DNA from: Straminergon stramineum
Lineage: Eukaryota; Streptophyta; Bryopsida; Hypnales; Calliergonaceae
Reading direction: 5' to 3'
DNA length: 64,000 nt
NCBI GenBank assembly: GCA_963920665.1
Contig: OY987272.1
Coordinates: 19,039,001 to 19,103,000 of the forward strand
Both the position numbers and the translations under genes were made by a program. The notes beneath the pieces were generated by a model that was not told the origin of the DNA, made no database searches, and saw only the letters and a program-made list of their open reading frames with translations. Position 1 is the first letter of the stretch, and the number at the start of each line of letters is the position of its first letter. Below are positions 23,801 to 34,151 of the stretch, one piece after another.

Positions 23801-24855
23801 ACGGAAATCAGATTCGCATGCAACTTAGGGACATGGAGGGCCTTTTGGATCTGAATCCTCTTGGTCTTCCCCTCCACTTGCACCTCCACAAGAATCTCCC
23901 CCATGCCAAGAGCCTCCACCATGCCATTGTCTCCCAAATGAATCCTCTTCCCCACAATGGGCTGATAGGTGTGGAAGGCATCTCTATGGCTGGTCATGTG
24001 TTGAGTGGCCCCCGAATCCACAATCCAAGTGAACATGTTGGCCTTCTCCCCTCCTCCATAGGTGGCAAAGGCAAAGTCCTCCTCCTCCTCCACTTGGCAG
24101 GCTTGGTGTGCACTCCCCTTGTCTTTGGCTTGGCTGCCCTTGCAATGCTTGGCAATGTGGCCTGATTTGCCACAATTGAAGCACGTCCTTGTCTCCTTGA
24201 ACGCCTTGGTGTTGGCTCCCTTGCCATGTCTTGACACAAGGGCTGATCCCTCCCCTTGGGCCTCATTTTCCTTCCGCTTGGTCATCTCATGCATCAAGCG
24301 TGCCGTCACAAACTCCATGGTCAGCTCCTTGGTGGGTCTTGTCTCCAAGGCGGTGATGAGGTACTCATAGGAGGGTGGCAAACTCTCCAACAAGGTCATC
24401 ACCACATCTCCATCCGTGACGGGGGCCTCCAAGCAAGCTAGCTGATCCGCAAGGGCCTTGATCTTGTTGACATGATCCAAGATGTCATCCTCCTCTTGCA
24501 TCTTCATAGTGAAGAACTTCCTCCTAAGGAAGAGGATGTTGGAGAGGCTCTTGGTCTCATGGATGTTGCAAAGGGTGGTCCATGCTTGGGCTGGTCCTTT
24601 GCAATGGCGGATGTGAGCAATTTGCCGGTCCACAAGGTTGATGGCTATGAGAGCAAAGGCCTTCTTCTCCTTCCTCTCAAACGCCTTCTTGGTCTTCAAA
24701 TCAGCATCTTCACTTGGAGGCTCCTCACTCCCATCCACCACCTCCCACAAATCCTTCTCTGCAAGAATCATCTCCATCTTGAACTTCCACATCCCAAAAT
24801 TCTCCCCATTGAACTTATCAATGATCCGGACGCCCTCTCCTCCACTTGAGGCCAT
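20763..24855 (-). pseudogene. Copia gag-pol polyprotein, broken by one frameshift and one stop
   Basis: Starts at ATG 24855. Gag comes first, with a zinc knuckle CFNCGKSGHIAKHC near 24143-24184. The protease motif VDSGATQHM is near 24000. The integrase has an HHCC zinc region (HRRLGH...CKGC) and the D,D,E core (HSDVCGP, RLDNGGEY, AERANRT). Reverse transcriptase has YVDDLILLASD near 21810, and RNase H ends with motifs such as DADWAGD, STTEAEYMA and TKHIDVQHHF. A frameshift lies near 23440-23465, between the integrase zinc region and its catalytic core. A TAA at 22976-22974 interrupts the integrase-RT junction. Otherwise the frames are well kept, which fits the near-identical LTRs: the copy is very young, or was mobilised in trans by an intact relative. 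Confidence 0.9.
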
Positions 24856-25841
24856 GTTGAATCAACTCCCACTTGTTGGCAGCACCCACAAGGTCTCCAA
24901 TCTGAATTCACCCTCCAAAACCTCCCTTGGGGCGAATTGGGCTGAAATGGGACCAATCAGCCCTCACAAGCACCTTGCAACCCTAAGAACGCCACACCAC
25001 ACCTCACAAGCACAAGACTTCCTCTCCTCACCAAATCAGACCCTAATGAAGCTCACAACCACCACATGCTCGTCATGGGCTGGTGCTACTTCACAAACAC
25101 AATTCTCCTCACAAATTGGATCCTCCACACTCCAAAGATCTCAAAGCTTCCAATCAGCCCTAGATGGAAGCTCCCACTCACAATGAGCACCTCATGGACG
25201 ACAATGGCTTCAACCAGCCCTACTTGGCTCACCAAGTCACTCAAGAACCCCAATTGGGTGTCACTCTCTCTCAATGACACAAATCAGCCCTCTTGAGTTC
25301 ACAATGTCCACTATTAGGTCTCACACACTCACAAGGGCACAAATCAGCCCTCTTGGGATCACAATTTCGTCTCACTCACTCACAAGGGCACCACTCAGCC
25401 CTCAATGCATGGAAACGCCTCATGCAACCCACAAATGCTCCCAAGCCTCACCAAGGACTCTCACAAGATTGCAATTGCCAAAATGACAATCACCAATGTA
25501 CCCAAGTGCACAATCAGCCCCAATGGGCTGCCAATGTACACTTGCAAGCACAAACTCAAACAAGGAGCATGAAACTAGCCCTAATTAGGTCTGATTTCAA
25601 TCATGAGCAATCTCACACTTAAAAATGAACTCCAAACCTCACAAACCAGCCCTCAAAAGCTCAAAACAAAAGATGGAATTCAAAGACTTTTTTTTCTTTG
25701 TTTTGAAAATTTTACTCACACCATATTGTTTGTAGGTGACCAAGAGCCCAAATTCAGTATGCTCCTCCAAGCTCCAAGAACTTCTCCAAATGACTTGAAT
25801 TTCTCCCTCATGTGCAACACCAAGTGCGTGGGCCCATAACC
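24856..25841 (-). other. Copia 5' leader with repeated GGGCTGAT motif
   Basis: About 1 kb of untranslated leader between the 5' LTR and gag. The octamer aatcagcc(c) on the plus strand (sense GGGCTGATT) recurs at about 24955, 25153, 25281, 25345 and 25511, with variants at 25220, 25393 and 25648. No conserved protein is visible in this stretch. Confidence 0.55.
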
Positions 25842-26086
25842 TATTGAGTTTTGAATGGAGAAAGGCTTTACTTAGATGGTAGAAGATACCAAGGCCCATG
25901 GATGGGCTGAACATAAGCTAAAAGCCTTTCACTAGTTATCCACAAACCATGTGGGATAACTAGCAACCTTGGGCTGCCTTTGACTACAAGCAACACCCAA
26001 TACACTCTAAGTCTAACTAAGAGTCTATGACTACTCCTAGGGCTGAATGTACACTATCTACACAAATATGTACATGATCTTCAACA
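25842..26086 (-). repeat. 5' LTR of the copia element
   Basis: 245 bp, near-identical partner of 20588-20832, directly followed by the duplication ggtcg. Confidence 0.92.
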
Positions 26087-26410
26087 GGTCGCCCAGGAAA
26101 TGACCTGTGGTCGCCTTATATGTAGCCGCCCCTGTACTCGCGGTCGCCCAGGAAATGACCTGTGGTCGCCCTATATGCAGCCGCCCCCTGTACCCACGGT
26201 CGCCCCATTACCTGAGGTCGCCTAGGAAAAGACTTGTGGTCGCCATATGCAACCGCCCCCCTATACCTGCGGTCACCTTGCACTCGAGGTCTCCTTCCAG
26301 AAACTCTAATTTTTCCTGAATGGCAGTTTCTGAACAGTGGGACCCAGACCCGCGGTCGCCCAAGACCCACACGCGCCCTCTTCCTACACGCGCCCTAGGT
26401 GACTTCGGGT
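26087..26410 (+). repeat. GTCGCC array upstream of gene D, right part
   Basis: Continuation of the array at 20405-20587 after the copia insertion. Units of about 60 bp such as ggtcgcccaggaaatgacc and tgtacccacggtcgcccc, ending with acccgcggtcgcccaagacc and acacgcgccc. Orientation is that of gene D, whose ATG is about 205 bp downstream. Confidence 0.8.
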
Positions 26411-26614
26411 ATTTAAGGGGATACTGGATTCCCAAGTCGTCACTTCCTTCATCGCACCGCGCCTTTCATCCGCCTTGAAGCGTCTGACTGCCGGTTCGTG
26501 GGTTGGAAGTTTGGGCATCTACACGTGTTGTGGCTTCCACGTTTACAAATTTATTTCTTCGGTTATATTATCCACAAAAGTCTAGTTCTCTTTACGCTAG
26601 AGTGACACAACAAG

Positions 26615-28163
26615 ATGACGAAGAAGAAAGGAGATCGCCATAGCAGGCAACGACGTGCCCTTCTTGACCCAGCGACTAAGGCATATCGGGGATGGCGTCA
26701 TGTAAATTCCGATTGGACCTTGACGACCTGCAAGTTATTTGTGGATTGGTGCCATATCGACAAGCTCTTCCCTTACCATCGACACATTCACCATGTGAAG
26801 CAAAACCAAGCAAATCTTCATTACTGCAAAGATGATGCATTTGTCCAGAGATGTATTGAAGTGTACCGAGCATTGTACGGAAAGCGAAAAATTCTACGGA
26901 ACGAAGTCTCAATGGGCATATGCCAAATGGTATATGCAAAGTTACAATTGGGGAAAACGGTAGATTGGATGACCTTCAAGACATCCAAGAATGTCACGCT
27001 TCCAGATACAAAAGACATTCCAAGAGCGGGTCCTTCAAATAATCCTCGGGATGGGCTAGGGCCCAAAAAGAACATTATAGAAGGAGTGGCAGATGAGGAT
27101 TATGTTTGGTCAACGTCAACTAGAGAATCGGACTCCGATGAAGAGCCATTGCCTGAACCTAGGGACAGGATGGAAGATACATCAATGGAAGAAAACTTAG
27201 CATTGGTGGTATCCGAAGAAGGCAACATGCAACGGACCACACCAACGGATGGAGAACCTTTTATGTCTGTGGAACCGATAGGGGTCCATCATCCCGAAGA
27301 TGACGAAGTGTTCCATTACGTGCAAGCTTGCTTGCAAGAAATTAATGAAGATAGGTTGGATGGGGAGAGTGAAGCTGAAGAAGAGATTCCTTTGACCTTG
27401 ATGAATTTGCCTTCCATGGAAGGATTGCGTGAAATGGAACAAGAACATCAAGGTGTACTTGGAGAAGACAATAAACGGCGGACAAAAGAATCCTATAAAG
27501 TGGAGTTGGAGATGCTTTTAAAGGATCTTGAAGAAAAAGAAAGGGAGTGTGAGATCATCGAGAAGCGAAGCGCACAAGAGATTCAGGTTGAGGATGTGGG
27601 CACCCTCAAAGAACTAATTCAAGCTGGACAAACTCGTTTGGCAGCCCAACAAAGAGAAATGGAACAATTGGAACAATTTTACCTCAAGTTCAATAAGGGA
27701 AAAGATGGAGGTTCCAATTCAAATGTCAATCCTGTTATAGATGAATGACTTTAAACAATAATGGGAAAATGTAGGATGGAAGAAAACAACCTTGCCATTG
27801 AAAAAGGAGGTGTGGAAAAGGCAAGATCGACATTGAACCGCTTGAAAGAGATGAAGGATGCAGATCCTATTGACCGGTCGTTGCAATCGGATTCATTGTC
27901 TGTGGATGTTGAAGATTTGTCATCCACTACGGAAATAGAGAAGTTGAAGATGAAGTTAGCGTCTGTGAAAAGATTGGAACAGAAGTTGGAGGAAAAGATG
28001 TCGTGGCCGAAGGTTCATGTCATTGTTCAAGAAGTGGTGGATCCAAAATAAGATGTGGAACCATGACCTGACTCTTTTGAAGAGGGAAGAGAGAGTGGCA
28101 AGAGCCCAAATAGAATTGGAAAAGAAGAAAAGGGAAGAACAAGGGGAAATGGATGGAGTATAA
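26615..28163 (+). pseudogene. Gene D: novel WCHI-domain coiled-coil protein, interrupted
   Basis: The ATG at 26615 opens a 377-residue frame. The shared domain (residues about 10-120) has RQRR, YRGW, DWCHIDKLFPYHRH, KQNQANLHYCKDDAF, RCIEVY, then VYAKLQLGKTVDWMTFK. Residues 165-290 are acidic and the rest is heptad-rich coiled coil. The frame stops at TGA 27746-27748 and TAA 27752-27754, then stays open to TAA at 28049. After a one-base shift, a further charged helix runs to TAA at 28161. The in-frame stops could come from CGA or CAA. It is closest in plan to gene B: domain, acidic stretch, coiled coil, no finger. Function is unknown. Confidence 0.65.
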
Positions 28164-29035
28164 ATTAGGTGGCTCTTGTTTCTTTTATGACTATGTACTT
28201 CTTCCAAGATATATGAAGAAAAAGGCTTTGTCCTTATTTTTGTTGAAATACAAGAATGTTTATTTTTATTTTTTGTGTATGAAAATGTGATTGCATTTGG
28301 ATCCAAACCTTTGAATTCTTGACAAATTTTGATGATTTCAAGTTATATGAATGTTAATTTCTTGTTAAATTTGTGAAGTGTTTTAAAAAAGAAAAGAATT
28401 CTAGTAACTTTGAGTCTACACAAAGAACCCTCAATAAATTTAAGCTGCATCATCGATGAGAGTTTCAATATAAGTTTATATGGTTGCATTTTTCTGTATT
28501 TTAACATATGGTTTGAACATATTGTAAATGACAACATTCCCATGCCCTTCACCTCGTGAATGTATGGACTCTTCTTGAGATTTATAATTTGGGAAAAAAC
28601 ATCCTAAAAAGGTACTCAAAAGAATACTTTTGGAATTGATAGAGAAATGGAAGTTATACATTTTGAGTTGTGGATTCCATGTATATGGTTTGATCAACCA
28701 ATGTTGTCCCCCATTTTTCTTTTTAATTTGAAAGAGAAAGTTCTTAATTTTTTCCACATTTGAGTACAAGCTAATTCTGTTTATTTTTTATTAAGTTTGT
28801 TGGAATGGATTTGAAATGAGTTTCCCTTCATGTGGTTGTTTAAAAAAAAATTGCATTCTTTAAGTCTATGACCATACTCCCGAAAATCTTTTTTTGAAGT
28901 ATCTATAAATACCACGTCAAACCCTTGGATAGTGTTTAGGGTTTAATAAAATCTCTATCTAAACTAGGATGACTTTCATCTAGAAACTCAACGATGGAAC
29001 GCTAATGGGATAACAAAAATGGCCTTGGGTCCTAA
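28164..29035. other. No gene seen
   Basis: AT-rich sequence between genes D and E, probably the 3' region of D. No coherent frame or repeat array is visible. Confidence 0.5.
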
Positions 29036-29039
29036 AGCG

Positions 29040-29330
29040 TAAGCGCAGTCGCCCTTCAAGTACCTGAAGTCGCCTCTTGAGACCCGCGGTCGCCCCCTTC
29101 TACCCGTAGTCGCCTCCCCTGGACCCGCAGTCGCACCCCCTGGACCCACAGTCGCCCCCCCAAGACCCGCACTCGCCCCCCTTACCCGCAGTCGCCTCTT
29201 TTTCGACCCGAAGTTGCCCCCCTTGGACCCGCAGTCGCCCTTTGATCTGCATGCGCGTTCCTAGTGCAAACCGTCGACCCGCAGTCACCTACGGGGCGAG
29301 TGCGCTTGTTACGATGTCGCCCATTTCCTG
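29040..29330 (+). repeat. GTCGCC array upstream of gene E
   Basis: About ten forward cores, for example agacccgcggtcgccccc, tacccgtagtcgcctcc and gacccgcagtcgcaccc. The array ends about 280 bp before the transposase ATG and has the same orientation as the gene. Confidence 0.8.
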
Positions 29331-29611
29331 CACCCATTCTGGCTCTCAGGGGGCGACTTGCGGTGCTAGCAAGACGGCAATATAAAGCTGAAGGCCCGGA
29401 CTGTGGTTTTCACCTTGCTTCAGGGATGAACTCTTGCCTTGAATCTTCGAAAGAGGCTTCTTGCAGATGTTTGGTTCTTTGGAGGGCAACGACTTGGTTT
29501 GTGTGGTTTAAAAGACCGTTCAAAGCAAGTGGCTTTGCCATTCTTTTTTCTAAATGAAGGCTTTGATTCATATGATAATATTGTTTGAAGAACTCATAGG
29601 CGAGGAACAAT

Positions 29612-32600
29612 ATGGCTAGTCGGGGTGAAGGGAGGAGGACTACCATTAACGATACAAGGAGAGCCACGAAGGAGTGGGACCCTTGGTTGGTTGTAGACAT
29701 TGACCGTCAATTTGCGGGAAACACACAAACATGTGTTTTCTGTGGGTGGACCTCCGTATTTGTACGAAAGCGGGCATTTTGTCACTTTGGATTTGGCGGC
29801 AGGACTGCATTGGAGCGATGTAAGAAAATCCCATGGGCAGTATTGCAAAAGTTTAGGACTTGTGGTGGGGTTGTTCCGAAGGAAATGAGCTTTGAACAAA
29901 TGCATGAGGAGGTTCCAGAATTTGATGTTGTAGATGAGACTATGGTTGAGCCTATGTTGGAGGGGGATAGGGAGAGGTCAGAGGAGCCTAGTGCTACGAA
30001 TGAACCAATGCTCCCTATTACAGATTCAGTAGATTCCACTCCTCAAACAATTTTGAGAAGGAGGAATAACCCTTCCATTTCTAGGCAAACTAGCATGGAT
30101 GAGGCATTACAAAGTAGCACGAGAGCAAAGTTAGATACCATGTGGGCTTCCTTTTTTTATGAGGCTAGCATTGCGTTCAATGTTGCGCGCCATCCTGCCT
30201 TTGTGAAAGTAGTGAAAGAGACAGCAGCATCAAGACTACGATACCAACCGCCCTCATACAATGCTTTGCGTACAAGAATGATAGAGCCAAAGAAAGAAAG
30301 TGTTTCTAAAATGGTCACTGAGCGGACAAAGCACTCTATCGAAGTTTATGGAGCGACTATCTGTTTGGATGGTTGGTCTGATACTAATAGCCGTCTATTA
30401 CTAAATTTAATGCTCGTGTGTCCTGCGGGGGATGTGTTTCTTGGATCGGTGGACACCACGGGGGAGAAGAAGGACATTGCGTACACAACCAATATGATGG
30501 CGCAATACATAGAAGAGGTTGGCCCCAAAAACATTGTCCAACTATGTACGGACAATGCCGCTGTCATGACGGGGACTTTGAAGGGGTTCTAAGAGAAATA
30601 TCCTCACATGTATACCCAAGGATGTGCAACACACATTTTGGACTTGCTTTTGGAAGACTGGGCAAAGGATGTCAACGTGACGAGAATAGTACGACGTTGT
30701 ACGCAGATAGTAAAGTACATCAAGAGGTACCATTCCACATTGGCTCTCTTCCAAAAGTACTCCCTGGACAAGGCATTGCGAATGCCTTCTAAAACACGCT
30801 TTGCAGTGAACTTCCTCATTATATCACGTGTGGTGGAGTGCAAGTCAGCATTGATGCGAGTGATAATGGATGAGACATATGTGCAATTTGAGGCTAGTTT
30901 GGAACGTCGCCAAAATGGAGATATATTGAGTGCACGAGCCCGTATAGCGTGGAATGACATTCATGCGGAATCTTTTTGGGTGGAGTGTAAGAATTTTTTG
31001 CACATGGTGGAGCCCGTCATTATTGCTCTCCGAGTGTTTGATGGGAAAGCCCCGGCAATGCCTAAGGCTTGGTTGGTTATGAAGACTCTTCAAGAGCACG
31101 TGTGGAGCTTGAGAAACGAACCTTTTTTTCTGAATGATGAAACTGCAACGAAGTTTGAGACGCAATTCGAGGCTCGTTGGAAATTGATGCTCACAGACCT
31201 ACACTATGCAGGGGCACTCTTAAATCCTTTCTTGATTGAAGTAGGAACCCTTCGTAACGACGGTGTGGCCAAAAGAGCCTTAAATCGGGTGCTTCGAAAA
31301 ATGAGCGAGTCATTGGGATTATCATACATGGAGGCATTGCAGGAGCTCACGCAGTTCGAAGAAAAGACAGGTCCTTTTGACCCCTTAGAAGAGGCTCCTG
31401 ATATTACACAATGTAAACTAATGCCTCATCAATGGTGGAATCTTGTGGGTGCTAATGTTCTCCCAAAAATTGCAATGAGAGTTCTATCTTTGACGTGCTC
31501 AGCATCATCATGTGAAAGGAATTGGAGCATGTATTTGTTTGTGCACAATAAAGTGTGAAATCGCCTAACCACATCCAAGGCGGAAGCATTGGTGTATATC
31601 TACACCAACAGTAAACTTGAACGTGAGAAACGTGGACGCAATCCTGCAATGTTCTACAAAAAGTACCTTGTGGATGGAAATACCTCGGAAGAGAATGAGG
31701 AGCCATTAGGTACAGGATCATCAGGGGATGGCGACCCAGTCAGAAGGGCTCGAGCTAATGAGAACATTAGGTTGGCAGAAGAGCGTCTACGTGGAAATAT
31801 TTGGACAGGACTGATTCGTAGAGAAAAGAGTCCTCTACGGAGACACAACTATGGAAATACATTTACAGCTGAGAATAATACGTACTACTCTGAGGAGGAG
31901 GAGATTCAACGTGCACCGCAAAGGCCCCCGCAACCCTACGTCTCTGCTAGGGATAGGAATGTACCTCCTCCAATAAATTCATCACCAACTCGGGCAAGTA
32001 GTCCCGACAACCCCAATGAAGGCATACATAGTCCAATGCCCATAAGAGCTGAGGAAGCAAGATCTCCAAATGTTGTAGATCAGGGTTCTACAAGGGTAAT
32101 GAACCTATGAAGTGCCGCTCGAGTTGCTGAGGTAAATGAAAGGCAAGAGGAGGCAACACCGCCAACACACGTCGAAGATGTTGTGCATACAAGCGTTCCA
32201 CTTTCTCCATTACGGAGCCCCTTAAGAACAGAAAATGTGGAATATGATTCAGACTTGCCCTTGCAAGCTGTCATGAACCGGAATCGTACGGTGCCCTTAA
32301 GTGGAGGAGGAAATGCAAACAATGCTAGGGTGACTAGGTCTATACCAACCCGTGCGACTAGGCCACCCTTGCATAATAGTCCTTTTAGGACAGTTGATAA
32401 TGAAGGCCATGCTTCAGCTCCGCAACCCACTCAACCCTCCTCTATTTCTGGCCCAGGAGAATCATCCTTGCTCGTGCGTGAAGGCACAAGAGGACAGAAA
32501 AAGCGATTGAGGAAGACGCAGGAGAGGCTACAAAGAAATCCCAAACGACAGAACCATGTTGTCCAAAGATTCATCATGGGTGAAGCCAATTCCAATCGAA

Positions 32601-32890
32601 ACATCGAGCAATCCAGTAGAGGCGGACGACATCCTGCATCCAACCTTGATGGAACAAGAGATGCATTGAGGTTGACTAAACGATTGGTGCAAACTAGCGG
32701 CGATGGCGTCGTGGATACTGAAGTGCGGAACGTGAACTCAGAGGTAGAACATGAAGTGCAAAATGAACGAGTACGAAGGGAGGATGACGAGAATGATAAC
32801 CGTGATGATAATGATAGGGGGGAGGAGTCGGATGATGATTTTGACCCTGACACTAATGAGGTGCCTAGTGATTACACATTTTCACCGTAA
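29612..32890 (+). pseudogene. Gene E: hAT transposase with a long C-terminal tail, three in-frame stops
   Basis: One frame of 1092 codons from ATG 29612 to TAA 32888, interrupted by TAA 30590, TGA 31556 and TGA 32108. Each stop is one C-to-T step from CAA or CGA. Residues 41-70 form a BED-type zinc finger (CVFC, then H58 and C70). Residues about 215-345 match DUF659, with the catalytic-type aspartates in CLDGWSD (D253) and CTDNAA (D314). The hAT C-terminal region has SSCERNWSMY (about 636-645) and, across the second stop, the usual NRL...A..LVYIY segment. About 380 further residues of charged, proline- and acid-rich sequence follow, which hAT transposases usually lack. The protein would cut and rejoin the ends at 7848 and 34143 in the nucleus. 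This copy cannot make the full protein without readthrough. Confidence 0.88.
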
Positions 32891-33770
32891 CTTAATAAAT
32901 ATAGATTTAGAGGTAGTAAAGTGGTAATGTAATGCTTTTGCATAATTTTGGTGTGTTGAAGTTTTCTAGCTTAAGTTCATAGGCAAATAGCCTATAGATG
33001 AGTTTTGTGTAGTATCTACTTTAGTATGAAAGCATGATAGTGTTAGAATTACAAAGTTTTGTTCAATGTCTTTAGTGTGGACTTCTACAGGTATAGACGT
33101 GGAGATCTTAACAAAGTTCATGGAAGTACAATTGAAGTAGAAGTTCATTTATAAGATTGGGTCACTACTCTATTAGTGTGTACAACTTATAAATACAGTA
33201 ATACTAATTATCCTTACTTTTTTCTTGTTTTTGTATCTATTTTTGGTGTAATTATTATATCCAATTGCGATATTGGCTTCTACACTTCAATAGGAGTAGA
33301 AAATTTGAATTAGAAATTCCCAACCATATGTAATAAAAACATATAGAACTCGGAGGCTCCTATGAATGAGTGAATGACCACAGAATGTGAAATACTTAAT
33401 TTAACGCTTAGGAGAATGCAATGGCACATGGAAACTGAAGGATCCTAAATCGTGAGCAAGATTGAAATGGTTGTTATATCCATGTTTGCAATTGCAACGG
33501 CACACGAGGTTGCTCTTAACCTTTAACGGATGGACTAGTGAGTATGAAAATCATCTCCAATGGAACTCTGTGATGTGATGTACTTGCCTTTCCCCTCACA
33601 AAAATACTCATTTCCGGTATGAGGACTCAGTAAGATCTCTTTTTTGGGAATTGAGACCCAATTTTCAAAGATGGACAATTGCATTTATGTCGTATATTAG
33701 AAGTTTTTATCATCCACGGAACAAAAGAAATTCCTTGCGTATGGGATAAAGCCAAGATCGCCCTTTTCCT
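32891..33770. other. No gene seen
   Basis: Sequence 3' of gene E inside the giant element. AT-rich, without a coherent frame or array. Confidence 0.5.
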
Positions 33771-33774
33771 TACA

Positions 33775-33945
33775 TTCGCGGTCGCCTTTACACCCTCAGT
33801 CACCCTGAGTTGGACCCGTAGTCGCCCTCATTTTGGGACCCGCGGTTGCCCTGGATTTTGGACCCACAGTCGCCCTCATTCTGGTACCCGCGGTTGCCCC
33901 ACCTTACCCGCACGCGCCCCACCCATAGTTGCCTATGGTGACGTG
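33775..33945 (+). repeat. GTCGCC array, right subterminal
   Basis: About nine forward cores: attcgcggtcgcc, acccgtagtcgccc, acccgcggttgccc and acccgcacgcgcccc. They point to the right terminus, mirroring the outward-pointing cores at 8040-8115 on the left. Outward-pointing subterminal motifs are where hAT transposases often bind. Confidence 0.7.
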
Positions 33946-34039
33946 GTCAAAGCTTTCCACGTCACTGTTGACAACCCGCCATGTAAGATAAAAATTTTGG
34001 TTGCCCTGCCCGAAAACCCTAAACCCTAATTTCGCGCTC

Positions 34040-34143
34040 GTCAAATTTGTCTCGTATATGCGACACTCGTCTTATATGACATGCGACATCAGACGAACAA
34101 CTCAACACCCAAACCCGACAACACGTTCGACAAAACAACCCTG
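34040..34143 (-). repeat. Right terminal region of the giant hAT element
   Basis: Ends ...cgacaaaacaaccctg. Read inwards this is CAGGGTTGTTTTGTCG, a typical hAT CAGGG start. The last 10 bp pair with the left end with one mismatch. The subterminal stretch is rich in cgac and gacgaac motifs also seen at the left end. Confidence 0.8.
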
Positions 34144-34151
34144 GTCTAATT
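34144..34151. repeat. Right 8-bp target-site duplication
   Basis: gtctaatt, identical to 7840-7847. Confidence 0.85.

Larger units (their letters stand above)
20588..26086 (-). mobile_element. Young Ty1/copia LTR retrotransposon, complete ends
   Basis: Two 245-bp LTRs (20588-20832 and 25842-26086) are identical except for one T/A difference I can see. The element lies on the minus strand: TGTTGAAG...CTCAATA, that is TG...TA rather than TG...CA ends. The 5-bp duplication ggtcg is at 20583-20587 and 26087-26091. A purine tract AAAGTGGGAG abuts the 3' LTR (20833-20842). Next to the 5' LTR, GGTTATGGGCCC (25830-25841) is the primer-binding position; I could not assign the tRNA. The domain order protease, integrase, reverse transcriptase, RNase H is that of copia. 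Confidence 0.93.
7848..34143 (+). mobile_element. Giant hAT-type DNA transposon with five genes, carrying a nested copia
   Basis: The ends are CATGGTTGTT on the left and, read inwards from the right, CAGGGTTGTT (9 of 10 identical; CAGGG is a typical hAT start). A perfect 8-bp duplication flanks them. Inside are a hAT transposase gene (E), a protein kinase gene (C) and three genes sharing a novel domain (A, B, D). GTCGCC arrays lie at both ends and upstream of each gene. Without the nested copia (20588-26086 plus one 5-bp duplication) the element is about 20.8 kb, several-fold larger than typical hAT elements of a few kb. Every gene frame carries stop codons, so this copy looks inactive. The flanks, when joined across one copy of the duplication, show a continuous short repeat (tagttgcc-ttt...), which fits insertion into older repetitive DNA. 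Confidence 0.85.

Noticed and set aside
21339..24849. Long plus-strand frames opposite the copia polyprotein
   Set aside because: Shadow frames of gag-pol; no motifs of their own.
33679..34029. 116-codon frame near the right end of the giant element
   Set aside because: It is mostly translation of the subterminal GTCGCC cores.
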